From positions 62,001 through 126,000 of the forward strand of contig JADNYJ010000099.1 in NCBI GenBank assembly GCA_015501075.1: a stretch of 64,000 nucleotides of DNA, written 5' to 3'. How positions within the stretch are numbered: the stretch's first letter is position 1; every line of letters starts with the position of its first letter. The notes below the pieces were generated by a model. It was given only the letters and a program-made list of their open reading frames with translations, did no database searches and had not been told where the DNA came from. The DNA is from Gymnopilus junonius. Lineage: Eukaryota; Basidiomycota; Agaricomycetes; Agaricales; Galerinaceae. Below are positions 11,183-22,419 of this stretch, piece after piece. The translations under genes were made by a program, and so were the position numbers.

Positions 11183-12179
11183 ATGGCTAATTCGGAAAGC
11201 TGGAATCGTATTCGCCAAATGGGCGCAAACATCTCAAGACTCCATGCCACTGGAGAGGGAAGGTAAGCTTTCCTGAAATTTATCATATTCATTACGTTCC
11301 AGACTGCACTGTAGGTCCTTGGAGGAGCTGAAAAAGACCAATGACGTTTTGCAGGGTCAAGAATCCCTGCGCCTAAGAATGTTTTTTACGAACAATTGCA
11401 TGGAGCCTTTTCGGGATCTCGACAGACTGGGTCTACTCCTTTTTGCCGCAGACAAAGATGCGGTCAAGCTGGATTACGCCACGCGCCTGAACGAAAAGAA
11501 GAAAACACTGGGTCATGATGAAAGCATTCGTGCTGCTGCCCAAGAATATGCTGCGATGCGTTGGGGTCCGACTGAAGTCCCTATTTATAACCTTTTGGGT
11601 CTATTCACGATGATATGTCCTGCTCAGCGTGCGACATACCTCGATTTTGCCCGCTTCTTCATCGAAAAGAATGTGCCTGTCGACGGCAAAGACCTCTCCG
11701 GATCTCCTGCATTGACTCATGTGTTTTCGACTAAGCCGGCTTTTGATCTGGAATACGCCCAGATACTATACGATGCCGGTGGAGATGTCAACACCAGAAA
11801 CCGATATGGCGGTATTGTCGCACATGAAATTGTATAGATCTACACTCCCTCAGACAAAGAAGTCGTTCGCAAGGCTACTCAAGCATTACAATGGTTTCTG
11901 AGTCACGGGGGAAACCTTGACATCGCTGATGGAGATGGCATGACTCCACGATTCATGTGTGAACGCCAAAATGCAACTGTACCTGCACTTAAACGTCTAG
12001 CCCACCAAGAAGATGAGAGGCGAAAACTTAAAGGAGATTTGCGTTGTGCTCTATGTGGCCGTGACGGAGTTACTCTTCTCAAGTGTGGTCGGTGCAAAAA
12101 GGCAAAATATTGCGATCCAAAAACTCTTGCTTGTCAGAAATTAGACTGGCCCAACCACAAGAAGACGTGTAAAGCTTGA
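11183..12179 (+). pseudogene. ankyrin-like plus MYND zinc-finger protein gene, interrupted by an in-frame TAG
   Basis: Exon 1 (11183-11262, MANSESWNRIRQMGANISRL) joins exon 2 at 11315 (RSLEELKKTNDV). Ankyrin-like units follow (LLGLFTMICPAQRATYLDFA; ILYDAGGDVNTRNRYGG; FLSHGGNLDIADGDGMTPR), then a MYND finger CALCGRDGVTLLKCGRCKKA with KYC and a terminal HKKTC, ending at TGA 12177-12179. The frame is continuous across the whole of exon 2 except for a TAG at 11835-11837 between HEIV and IYTPSDKE. That position would be CAG (Gln) by a single C-to-T change. A 26-nt interval that looks like GT...AG around the stop is too short to be a normal intron. The MYND domain, a protein-interaction finger, would be lost in a truncated product. 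Either a recent pseudogene, a read-through case or a sequence error. Confidence 0.75.
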
Positions 12180-15100
12180 GGTACCGTGCTCCATCGCCCT
12201 ATTTCGAGATGTCAATTTCTGAATATTTCTCAGAGTCGATGGAAGTGTGATTTCTCTCGGTCAGTAAAACCTTGTATCTCGGTTGAATAAGCTGAAGATC
12301 CCCAGCCCGCACTGATAATTTTTTATTTAAAATCTCTATTTCGATTGCTTGTGAGTACTTGTCATATGCATCCACTTGCCCAAATTAATCAAATCACGGC
12401 GACATACGCAGAAATTTCTTCGGCATTGTGGCATATGTACATCTCATGACCAATTATACTTCCTTTCTCATGGAGTGTTAACCTCCCGTCTGGCCATCCT
12501 AACGCTTTATGGCATGTGCTCACTCACGCCAAAGCTTGACCCCGTGTATGTCTGCATCCACTAGCCGGAGGAAAGTTCTCTCGGCACTCTCAGCAAGTCC
12601 GTCAGCTCGCGTTCTTCTAAGTCGGGTCCCCGACACGACCATATAAGGCGTCCCGCATATTCTTTGTACGGTCTTCGCAAAAATCCGCTTATCTGCCGCC
12701 GGGAAGTTTGTTTCTTCGCGATAACCGAGGTGCGGTCTCCACATGATGAACTTTCCGACCCGTACTTCTACTTCCTAACTTCACTTCGAGGCCAGTATGG
12801 GTAACTTCGTTCTGCCGAACGGCCTTCTGTCCTTCTCAATGGTGAGTTCGTCGTAAGCCATCTGCTCCTAATGTTTAATGTTGCATCCAGCCAATTTAGC
12901 TGCAACAGGCTTTCCACGTAACTCTTGATATGCTAGATTTCCCATCCATGTATATTCTTTCCCAACATTTCCATTCCATCACTCTCCGAACATCGTGGAT
13001 TATACGGTGAGTAAACCCTTAACTTTCTACGTCCTGCCGCCAAGCAGGAAACAAATTCCATATGAGGGACAAGAGAGTCTCTTCAGTGTCCAGAGGCTCG
13101 GTGCCGACCGTCAAGAGGCACCCCGCAAAATGTCTGCCGTCCCGGTACCGACGGATGACCCCGAGTAGGAATCTCGATGAATTTTCTCTTGAACCGACGC
13201 TCTCAGTTGCACATGCAACCATGGCCCCGCGCTGGGTGTCATGATCATGATCCACGATATGTCAGAATGTTGTTCATCATCTCAAACGAGGTCGCTGATT
13301 GCTTGCGCTCCATATGCACCCAGAATGAGAATAAAGTTTAACCTCGTACGTATACTGCTATACGTCGGTCTCGAGCACCTGGCTCCAGGGGGGATGAGAT
13401 ACTGTCATTGGCGATTTTGCGGCTCCGGTTATTGTCTTTGTGGTTATTATAAGCTTCGGGTCCGTGGGCTTTCTTATTGCACCGTGTTTGGATCTTGAGC
13501 TTGCTTTGGATATAATTTTGGGCATATGAAAGTCCTACATCGAACATCCAAGGAAGTCTAATGTTAGATTCAACATGTAAGTCTCGATTTCAGTCTGGGA
13601 ATGACAATTCGTCCTCCTGTAGAGAGTAGCGCTCGGCAGGATGTCGGCCACCTCAAGGGGACATCCTGCTGGGAACTCTCTAATTTTATGCGACCAGGTA
13701 TGCTCAAGTTACTTCGCTGAATTGCGAGATGACGTCCTCTTTGACGTATTGACAGTGTGCCGGTAGCATATATTCCTCCAACTTTCCAGCCAACGTACGC
13801 TTTCCACGAGGCCAAGGCGCCGCTCAACCTGCCTCCGGATTGGACCATATAATTGGCATTCTTAATTAGGATCTATTTCCTGAGCGCGGAGCTTTTCAAT
13901 TTATTTCAATGGGTTTCGCGGGGAAAATTGGTGACAATGGTGTCTTCATGCGTAGGAGAGCCCTCGTTTCGAGAGCAGGCGATCCCACAATGTCCAACCG
14001 GCATTCAGCTATTCAGCCGCATATCGTGCGGGACGTCGCCGATTTCAATTGATTGTTACCAACCTCAGGTTTATTTCTAGAATGAATGGACAATTTTCAG
14101 CGGACGAGCTTGATGTTTCTCATCCTGGCTCGTCTTGCTCCCTTCAAGCTTCTCGGCGCTTCGGTTCATGAACTGAGCCAATGCAGGACGGTATTCCGAT
14201 GGGGTTACTTCCCCTTTCAAGGGTTCAGAGAAAGCTGAAGATTAGTTTAGACCGGGGAGGTATTCTCCGAGGCAGTTCTGGGATCGCGAGGCCTCAGTGT
14301 GCCTTACCAACCATACCAGTGTGGCGCAAATATCTCCTCGCAAGTCACGCTGACCGTCATGTGCGGACCGCGGACCGGGTCGTAAATTCCATGTAATTCA
14401 TGGAGAAGAAATCGCATTTTCGTATCAGGTTTGCAGTATCTTTGATGTGACTTTCCTTAGAACCTTGCGCCTCAAGGCTGCCGTCTAAAGTAAATCTTTC
14501 CCGCTCGTCAGCCTGATAAAATATTACCCTCTTGAGCTTTGTCAGATAGACGTCATGTATGAAGTAGAAGCGTTTTGCAATGCTTTGTAGTGTTTATAAC
14601 TCGATGCCTTCACGCCGGATATCGGTACGGTGCAGGATGTCTACGAAAGAGATGAAAGCGTCGGGCTTCCGCACCGTTACACACTTATCCGCCAAGGTGT
14701 CAGTTTGTTTCTACCGGCACCCCAGCTTCAAGTTCCACGAGTGCTTCCACTATGCTCTGGCAGCTTAACGTCATGATAAGTACCTCAAGCACGGCAGCCC
14801 AGCTCTTCTAACCGTAATCTAAGGTGTGTCAGGCAAGACGAAAGATTACCAATGTCCAAATTTTATTATTATTTAAAATAGTAGCCCCAATCCATTGGGT
14901 TGTTTGTCACATCTCATGTAACATGGCGTAGCTTTATTGTCTTTGCCAGCAAGTCGGTCACTACGATGAGAAGAGAGGTGATTTTTTTAACCGCATTCTT
15001 CCTAAATATTTTTTGCTCCAAAGAGTCTGCCAGACTGTTACATCCTTCCTCAAGGATAACGTTTGCGACTCTACAAATGAGCCCCCTTCAGAAAGAGCCA

Positions 15101-15349
15101 TTCGGGGCAGCATTACTGCTGGCTAAATCAAACGATCGACAGCAATATTATCCTGGCCTAGTTGGTCCGCCAGGACGGATGAGTGGATTGCGACTGGACC
15201 ATGTCAGCCGCAGCAGCAGTAAGGCGGCTTAAAAGTGTTAAGTGGGCTTGTCGTTGCCCACTTGTCACCGTCGTTATCACGAGCCCCTCTCAGCACATAC
15301 TGTCATTCTTTTTCAAACAAATCTTGCCTACCTTGCACGCCTACACACC
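12180..15349. other. 3.2-kb stretch without an intact gene
   Basis: Short frames only. A few stretches look coding-like but sit in different frames, for example IPPTFQPTYAFHEAKAPLNL (about 13765-13830, plus) and DVYERDESVGLPHRYTLIRQ (about 14635-14700, plus). They may be remnants of one or more dead genes on the plus strand. I could not name a family. Confidence 0.3.
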
Positions 15350-15693
15350 ATGGTGCATCCACCTATCTTCATGCGATGCTTCGGGTATGCCTTTGGCAAG
15401 CATGTCCGCTCCGGAATTTTATCATTCACAGACAATGGGTAAGTAGCCTAGTCCTATTTCATTTGATTTTGTGTCGCTTACGGCGTGACAAAAATTCTAG
15501 CACACCTACGGAAGTCTCCAGGCTCAAGCCAGATTACTATGCCGCCCGACGCTACACTCGATATCACATTTGGGGGGGTAGATCGGCCTCGCCAGCCTCC
15601 AAGCTCGCCGTTATCGATCTGCGCGAACAACGAAGTGTGGTGAAGGATCTTTCCTTTGTTTACACTGTGCGGCCGTTGGGTTTGATTGTGTGA
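15350..15693 (+). CDS. small hypothetical protein, two exons
   Basis: ATG 15350 opens MVHPPIFMRCFGYAFGKHVR and reaches a GTAAGT donor at 15439. The acceptor ends at 15500 (TTCTAG) and the frame continues GTPTEVSRLKPDYYAARRYT to a TGA at 15691-15693. The product is about 94 residues, basic and rich in Arg/Tyr. The phase match at both splice sites and an almost ideal donor support a real gene. I do not recognise the family; a mitochondrial role is possible from size and charge, but that is a guess. The next gene (Maf) starts about 380 bp downstream on the same strand. Confidence 0.5.
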
Positions 15694-16071
15694 TTCTGAA
15701 GGCGGTGGGGTTTTGTAAGGTTGCTTGTCAGTTCTTTTCTGTGATGTTTTGTTGTAGAAACTTGGAAAATTGTTTGTCGGAGCGCTAAAGAGTTTTCACA
15801 TTTCGCATTTACACCTTTACTCTGAGTACAATAGAGCAAGCGAACGTGGCTTCTTGATACCTTTCAAGCCACAATCTACTTCGACTTTATGTGCCCGAAG
15901 CGCCCACCGATAAACGTTCTAATATTAGAGTCGGCAATTAGATTGAATATTTTGCCACGTGATTACCGTATCGACGATGGGGTCGCGATGACTCGCTTAG
16001 TCCCTTCCTTCCACATTGCACAATCTCAGTACTTTTTGTTCTGACATCTCAGCTGGTTTTCGTTCTCCGAG

Positions 16072-17221
16072 ATGTCGCAACACGTTCTCTCACATGCTCT
16101 ACGGGTTCCTGCCTTAGAAAAGCTCAAAAACAAAAGAATAGTCCTTGCGTCAAACAGTCCCAGAAGGAAGGAAATTCTCCGCACTTTCGTGCGTGTCAAT
16201 CATGGAAAACATCTGCTGATTAGCCAAGCTCATGCCATGCATTCCCTTTTTTTTACACCTGCGCACTTTGGGCTGCTTTCTCTCTCGCTAAATAGGGCCT
16301 CGCACCCGACATTGTACCGTCTACATTCGAGGAGGACTTGGACATCAGTGAGTTCCCAGAGCCCCACGAGTACCCCGTCGCAACGGCAACCCACAAAGCC
16401 GTCGAGGTGTACGAGAAGTTAGTGGTAAGACCTATGTCTTTATCTCTTCTCATTTAAGTAATTCGAACTTTGTCTTTCAATTTTTTTAGAGGGAAGATCC
16501 TGACAATCCACCTGACCTCGTAATCGGAGGTTTGAATAGGGTTTAGTTCTCAACACTGAGTTAATCTAATCTTATGGGGTTTATTTCCTGTAGCCGATAC
16601 CGTGGTTTTGACACACCCGCAGCCTGTTACGTCCGACACCTCGTACTCGTTAATTCCTGGAATTAACCAGGAATTGCTGGAAAACCGATGTCAAAAGAAG
16701 ATAACTTGAGAATGCTCCTAGACCTTAATGGACAAGTCTGTGAAGTCGTTACTGGCGTAACTGTTGGTGCGCCTTTTGTCGTTGCCTTATTGTTACTGTC
16801 CATCTCAAGGTTCCGCTTACGTCATGGATCGACAGTATATCCAGTTCTCACATCTCCAGGATATACGATCAAGTCAGTTCATTTATCCAAATCGCGTTCT
16901 CATTTTTTTCTAATTTTGTCTTTCTAGATCTATAGACGAACGATCATTGGTTTATTTCGCCGATAACCAAAGATATGTTCTTGAAGCATATGCCGAGAGT
17001 GGTGAAGGTATTGATCGTGCTGGAGGTTTCGCCATACAAGTCAGAGCCAAATATTTTCCGTTTTTATCATAACGCTAAAATTTCGTTTTCAGGGACAGGC
17101 AGGAATGCTCATCCGAAAGATCGAAGGAGATTATAATAATGTTGTAGGATTCCCTGCTGCCTCTTTCTTTAAGTTGTTGGATCTCCTAGTAGACGAAGAT
17201 CCGGACTTCCTTGACGTTTAA
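16072..17221 (+). CDS. Maf/Ham1-like nucleotide pyrophosphatase (Maf family)
   Basis: Maf proteins hydrolyse non-canonical or excess nucleoside triphosphates (dTTP, UTP and modified bases) to monophosphates. MSQHVLSHAL at 16072 leads to the signature RIVLASNSPRRKEIL (SNSPRR about residues 27-32), then ATATHKAVEVYEKLV, LVIGADTVVL, QVCEVVTGVTV, SIDERSLVYFAD, AESGEGIDRAGGFAIQ (the GxAGGFAIQG motif), LIRKIEGDYNNVVGFPAASF and a TAA ending at 17221. The introns are short GT-AG types and all phases match, for example T-V-V-YPVLTSPGYTIK across the intron ending in GATCGACAG. No frame damage. HUS1 starts 374 bp downstream on the same strand. Confidence 0.95.
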
Positions 17222-17595
17222 TACACACTCAACGTTTAGGTCCTATTTTTTTGCGACGGTAATCTCGCCAAGTAGTCCAGATGAACAGTACAGCTTTACT
17301 ACTCTTTTTGGATTCTTTTAAGAGCTTCAAATAGCTTTGAATGGCAACCTCGGAAAGAGGTGAAGTCTGACCCCTAACTTTGAATTGTTCATATTTGTCG
17401 TCATTTATTTTCGACGCCAACGCGTACTCTGACGCGTTGAACTGGGACGCGTCAATACTTTCACCCACCACAGCCATCATACCTTGATACTGTATACCTG
17501 AACTCCCTTCATTCATACACTCAAATAGGCTCGTGATGAAGCTGTAAAGACACTGCTGATCGGCTGAAAAATTAAAATATACCTTCAGGTCATCA

Positions 17596-18784
17596 ATGAG
17601 ACTCCGTGCTACCATCTCCGGGGTTCCAACCTTTTTTCGTCAGTAAGATACCCTAGGAGTTCTCTTGTCCACATTTTATGACCTTCTTCATCTCCAGGGA
17701 TTATACAAGCTATCGAAAAGCTGCAGAAGAGATGCATAATCAAGTTTACCGAAGAGTACATGCACGTTATATGCAACGCTGACCCAGGAGAGGTTCAAGT
17801 ATGGTCGTCAGTAAAATTCCTTTCCCTTCATGCTATCTTAAAAAGCTGACGACAACACGTCCATCAGGAGAATAAAAGTGGGAACCTTATTTGAGGACTA
17901 TCGTATCCAGTCCAACGCCAACAACGAGATAACTGTCGTCTTGTCCTCCGAAGCCGTGTTGGCCGCTCTTAGATCTGCAACGGAAGCTGAAGAAGTGGTG
18001 ACGAAGCTGGCGAAGAAGAACGACCAGGCGCTGCTCTCTTTTGAGATTATACAACAGACGAGGAGTGCCCAGAGGGTGCGGGTGACTCACGATGTCAAGA
18101 TTGAGGTGATGAGGCCGACGGACATGGAGAAACTGCAGGAGCCACTGTGTCCCAAAGCTGATGTACGTGTATAGTTTTTCCTTCGTCTCATCTGATTTTA
18201 TTATTATGGTGCTGCGTGTTAATCGGTTTCTGTGGACTTGTTTAGTTGCTTATCCTCCTTCCTCCACTGCAAAAGTTACGCACAATCGTGGAGAGGCTCA
18301 ATCATATGTCGGATGTCATGGCTTTCCAGGCGGACAATAACAAAAGGCTCAAGGTGTCGATTAGGACAGAGAGCGTGAATATCGAGACGGAATGGACGAA
18401 TTGTCAAAATCCTCTTGGTATGCACCTTCTTGTCTGTCTCATTTCCCAATTTTTACCTGAACGACGTGTGGTGTGTGTAGTGCAAGATGAGGACCAAGAA
18501 GAAGAAAAACCCGACCCAGACAAGCTTTTCACTGTCCTTATCTCGACCAAGTCTTTCCTCAAATTCTTGAACAGTCATGTTGTGTCGAAGACAACGATCG
18601 CGGGTGCGTAGCTCTTACCTTCCTTCCCTACTTCTCTTTTTCACCCATTTTCCCTTTCTGTTGCGCTACAGCCGTATGCCAGCACCACTGTGTCATTCTC
18701 TATGTCTACATCGGAGACGTGGCAGATGCAGGAGGTGTATTGACATTCTACATTCCAGCTATTATCGATGATGAAGATCGATAA
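17596..18784 (+). CDS. HUS1: DNA-damage checkpoint clamp subunit Hus1
   Basis: Hus1 forms the PCNA-like 9-1-1 clamp with Rad9 and Rad1 and signals damage through ATR-type kinases. ATG 17596 gives MRLRATISGVPTFFR, spliced (donor GTCAGT after a phase-1 C) to IIQAIEKLQKRCIIKFTEEY. Then come ICNADPGEVQVWS, VGTLFEDYRIQSNANNEITV, RVRVTHDVKIEVMRP, LQEPLCPKADLLILLPPLQK, MAFQADNNKRLKVSI and a final FYIPAIIDDEDR before TAA 18782-18784. The blocks match the Hus1 order (N-terminal PCNA-like half, interdomain connector, C-terminal half). At least six exons, all in phase, no damage. Confidence 0.95.
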
Positions 18785-19462
18785 AAGCGATCTTGACTCC
18801 TCCGACCTCCAGCTGTTATTAATTCTTGGCTCTCGGGACCCTTTAAGGTGTCAATACTCAGACTACGCCAGATCGCATTCAGCTTTCTTCCATGTTGTCA
18901 ACTTCCCGCTTCTTCTTGTCACATAGCCCCTCAGACCCTCGACCCGATTGCTGCAAGGCTTGCATGTCACATACTGTACTCGGAAGTACGGAGCTCCTTA
19001 CATTGTATTGTTCCTTTTCTTGGCGGCGTTTGGCTAGTCCTTGGGCGGGAATTCGGGTCTGGCCGAGGCGCACTGCCTGGGCGGATTATTGTACATACGG
19101 TCTAAGCTATTAAGGCGGGCGCCGCTGCCTTATCTTCTGCGCATTATAACCGACTTCCCGCCATTGCATATGCAGCGCATAGTCGATACCCTTCTCAATA
19201 ATGTTACTAATTAATAAAATTCAACAAAAATTTATTGGGGATTGTTACCCTAGTTTATGTGGTGATAGGAGGAGTATCAGTATAGTACAGTTGTCAACTT
19301 GTCATGAGGAATTGATGTGAGCAGGGATTGGGTAGGTCAAAAAAGATATCTCGTAACGTGTCATAAATGGTTCATACAACCTGAAGAGGTGTAGCACATG
19401 GCTCTAGTACAAATCGACCACCGGGGCCGACAAAGATAATTGGGTCCTGCATAAGCATGAAC
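18785..19462. other. convergent intergenic region, no gene seen
   Basis: Lies between the 3' ends of HUS1 (plus) and the unknown gene on the minus strand. It contains an AT-rich stretch with AATAAA-like words near 19198-19240 that could serve polyadenylation; nothing else is recognised. Confidence 0.5.
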
Positions 19463-20211
19463 TCAGACGGAGGTCGCCATAGGCGGGCGAAAGTTCGGTT
19501 GCTTGAGGAATTGGGCTTTAACGCGGTCGATAGATCGAAGGCGCGGCACTCCCTTATCGGACACTGACGCGTGCATCTATAGGGTATTGGGCATAAAGAG
19601 CTGAGTTAGAGCGGCTGAGAGAAGTACAATTATAAGTCACTCACATTATCTTGCTTGTCCATAAGAGCAAGCGATGTGCATGAAATTGCCGCAGGCCTAA
19701 CCCATGGATCTGGAAGTGCAGGACGTTCCTTCTCCTTGCCTGCTCTCGCTCTCAACTCCTCGACTGTAATGGAGAATGAAACAGGCAGTGGAGACCAGCT
19801 CGCACAGCTGTCACCTTTACCCGTAGGCTGCCTTGGGCCATGTAAAGGGTTCAAAGGGGTTGAGCCAGGAAATCGGGATGGATAAGGACCAGGTCGTTCT
19901 TTCAATTTCGGAGGCTGGAATAAATAAATAGATGACCAAAGGTGAGGCATGATCCATAGCGAGAGAATGGACTTACGGCCGTCAAGGCCGACCGATGGCG
20001 TCTTGAAGGTGAATGAGAGGCTGAAATGGCTTTATGTATCTTTCGGAGACGCAAAACGGCATCTGCCTTTGCAATCAGTTTGCGAGCAGAGGGCAGGATG
20101 AGAGGCGCCTATATAACGTTTAATTTCCTATAAGCCAAAGAAATACTATGAATGAAGCGCAGAAAGTACCTTCTCTGGGTGAGTCGCGCCGTTCTGTCGT
20201 GTGATCAACAT
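19463..20211 (-). CDS. hypothetical protein, four exons, about 185 residues
   Basis: Minus-strand exons join in phase 0 throughout: MLITRQNGATHPEK (20211-20170), then APLILPSARKLIAKADAVLR...SALTA, PPKLKERPGPYPSRFPGSTP...LMDKQDN, and MHASVSDKGVPRLRSIDRVK...ATSV with TGA at 19463-19465. Donors are GTACTT, GTAAGT and GTGAGT; acceptors are ATATAG, TTCCAG and CTATAG. The protein is rich in Pro, Arg and Ser, with one predicted helix (ARKLIAKADAVLRLRKIHKA) and otherwise likely disordered. I do not recognise a family. Four consistent splice junctions make the gene call better than the homology evidence. Confidence 0.62.
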
Positions 20212-20719
20212 TGGAAAGTTCACCGAGCTTGGGGGGCAAGGAAAAGTGACTGATGGTCGTCAGAGAAGAGAAGCTGGAAGAAGGCAAGAAAAGACAAAGA
20301 AAAAAGAGTGCGCAGAGGACAGGGTATCATTTATAGAGTACCGATTGTGAAGGGCAGACTTTTTGTTGGACTAACGTCCCATGGTTTTCCGGACGTCGGA
20401 GGTGAAGGGTATGAATACATATAGATCAACACGAGGCATCCAAGTTACGCTGACGATGCGTAAGTGGTGATGTCAATTTGCTGAATGCATGGTTTTCGGT
20501 GGACATATCCTCGATGGAGGACTGATTGAACGTCGAACATTTTCCAATTAGCAATGTATCATCCGCATAGAGAGGGACTGTCCCAAAGACAATTATATTA
20601 TCGATCTATTCTGTTGCCAAATCCGTAGACGTTAGTGATGCCCCCCAACACGTGTAGGGAACAAAAATACCTAAACAACCTCAAATCCGACTTGAGTCCG
20701 AGTCTTCCTAATATGCCCA

Positions 20720-21183
20720 TTAGACGTTCATAAATGCTCCCCGCCTCGTTCCAACAACCTTGTACCCCCTCGTCGCCTTCCTAGCTTGTCGTTGCTGCTG
20801 TTTGGTCATCACCAAGTGCGTAGGTACGTTCTCTACCTCCACCAGCTCCTTCACGCGAAGAATCTTCCCAGCTACTTCCGGCGAGTGAGGGAAGTAAACT
20901 GTCTGGAAACGTCTGTGGATCCCAAGGGCTTTTAGCGTTCCTTTGATTTGTCTCCGAGAGAAATGGCGGATCGCCGCAGAGTGATTTTGAAGTGGGTGTC
21001 TGGAGCAGAGGAAGTAGATTGAGAGGTTTCAGGTGTGGAATTTGGTGGTAAACTCGATGCAGAACTTGAGGAAGACGCAGACCCTTGGTGAGCCGCTGTG
21101 GTTAGAGCCCGTGCTACATTGAAGCGCGAAAATGGTCGTAAGGAGGCGTGAATTGCGCTTCTACAGGGCAAATACGATGCCAT
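20720..21183 (-). CDS. MRPL33: mitochondrial large-subunit ribosomal protein uL30m, with a one-base frame break
   Basis: The minus-strand start MASYLPCRSAIHASLRPFSR (ATG at 21183) looks like a mitochondrial targeting sequence and is followed by a Ser-rich linker. The L30 core is HFKITLRRSAISLGDK, then GTLKALGIHRRFQTVYFPHS, KILRVKELVEVENVPTHLV, and a basic tail ending RRGAFMNV (TAA 20720-20722). Family L30 proteins read LGDKxKGTLxxLGIHRR. Here the two halves are in different frames: one A appears to be missing in the AAA run at about 20947-20950. No intron signals lie there that could repair it. Because mitochondrial translation is essential in these fungi, a sequence error is the simplest explanation. 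An upstream in-frame ATG at 21264 exists but is less likely. Confidence 0.9.
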
Positions 21184-22419
21184 TATAAGACTAGATTCAG
21201 GATACATTAGGACATTACTGTAATACCGCCGTAAAAAGACATACCTTCTGCTCAAGAGCCGCAAAGTTCGTATACGTCGGGGTCAACAGCAGGATTTCAG
21301 GAAATCAGATGGTTGTTTGATCGTGTTATGATTTATGGCTGTTGGCTTTCATCGCAACTTCATCATTCCGAACAACTCAAAATCCAGCTTGGTTGTACCT
21401 ACTTGGCTTGTTTTCTATAAACATGTCTTACCCCATCATCCCCTTTCAACAATGGATTAACGGTATGCCATCCATGCAACTAGCTATCTTCTTCAGGAAT
21501 GATGTTTCGCCAGATAAGGTGGAACGTGCACGACATTCTTCAAAGCCACTTGGGTCGATGCATCACACAGCAAGATTGTAAAACTCAGTCTAACTAATTT
21601 CTACCCCATTTTTCTCAGTCACTGTCAACTAGCCTGCAGATCTTTGAACGAGGCTCAGATGCTGTCAATCCACATGGACGCGTCGTGTTTGATGGACAGG
21701 TCCATCAGATATACGCAGGCGGGTTTCAGCAATGAACTGGAACCAAGTCTTACGACAAACTCTTCGAATGATATCTCTGTTTGAAGCATTGCTTGATGGA
21801 CCTTCTTCTCATGCATGCAATAAGGCATGAGCAATGCCATGGCATGATGGACATCAGCGATGTTATGTTTAACTTTGTATGGTTTGGTATGGCAGCATGC
21901 CGACCGATTCGAAGAATTCTGGCCGTCGAAAGCACGTAGAATATAGAATACTGCTCCAGTATGGTATTTTATTTACAGAACTTTTCTCCAAGAGATTTGA
22001 GAGATGGTCTACACCCAGAATTAGAGCATTCCTCCGAGAGAAATCCGCATGTCAGAAATGAGAAACAAAAGAAATGATGGGAAATTCCTTTTCTGGCCGC
22101 CTTCTCTTTCCTTATCCCACCACCCTCGAAAGTCAGCGATGGAGTCCTTCCACTGGTGAATGGCTCGCCTTTTTCCTCAAAATGTCCTTCCAAATGCTCT
22201 GTTCTTGTATTCTTACCTTTCAGCAAGCCGATTCGCTTCAAATTGTCGGGGTTTTGTGGTGTAGATTATCAGTTGTCTCAAGTCCTTAATCGCCGTTCTT
22301 GCTTGACCTGATAGGTCCCGGAACATATTAACGATCAGTGAGGATGCAATTTCCACTTTTTTATCTGCTCTTGTACTCAGTGCAATTTTTTCTAGACTAC
22401 CGGAAGGCCTATTTGCGAG
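21184..22419. other. divergent intergenic region between uL30m and the arrestin-like gene
   Basis: About 1.2 kb containing both promoters. Short frames occur (for example MSYPIIPFQQWINGMPSMQL at 21423 plus), but none has introns or neighbours that support it. I see no repeat or RNA gene. Confidence 0.4.

Noticed and set aside
11822..11837. A GT...AG intron that would remove the TAG in the MYND gene
   Set aside because: The only plausible GT-AG pair close to the stop encloses about 26 nt, shorter than any other intron in the window.
17229..17615. Minus-strand 128-codon frame between Maf and HUS1
   Set aside because: It overlaps the first coding exon of HUS1 and fills the whole short intergenic region on the opposite strand. 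No motif, intron or start context supports it, although the composition is protein-like.
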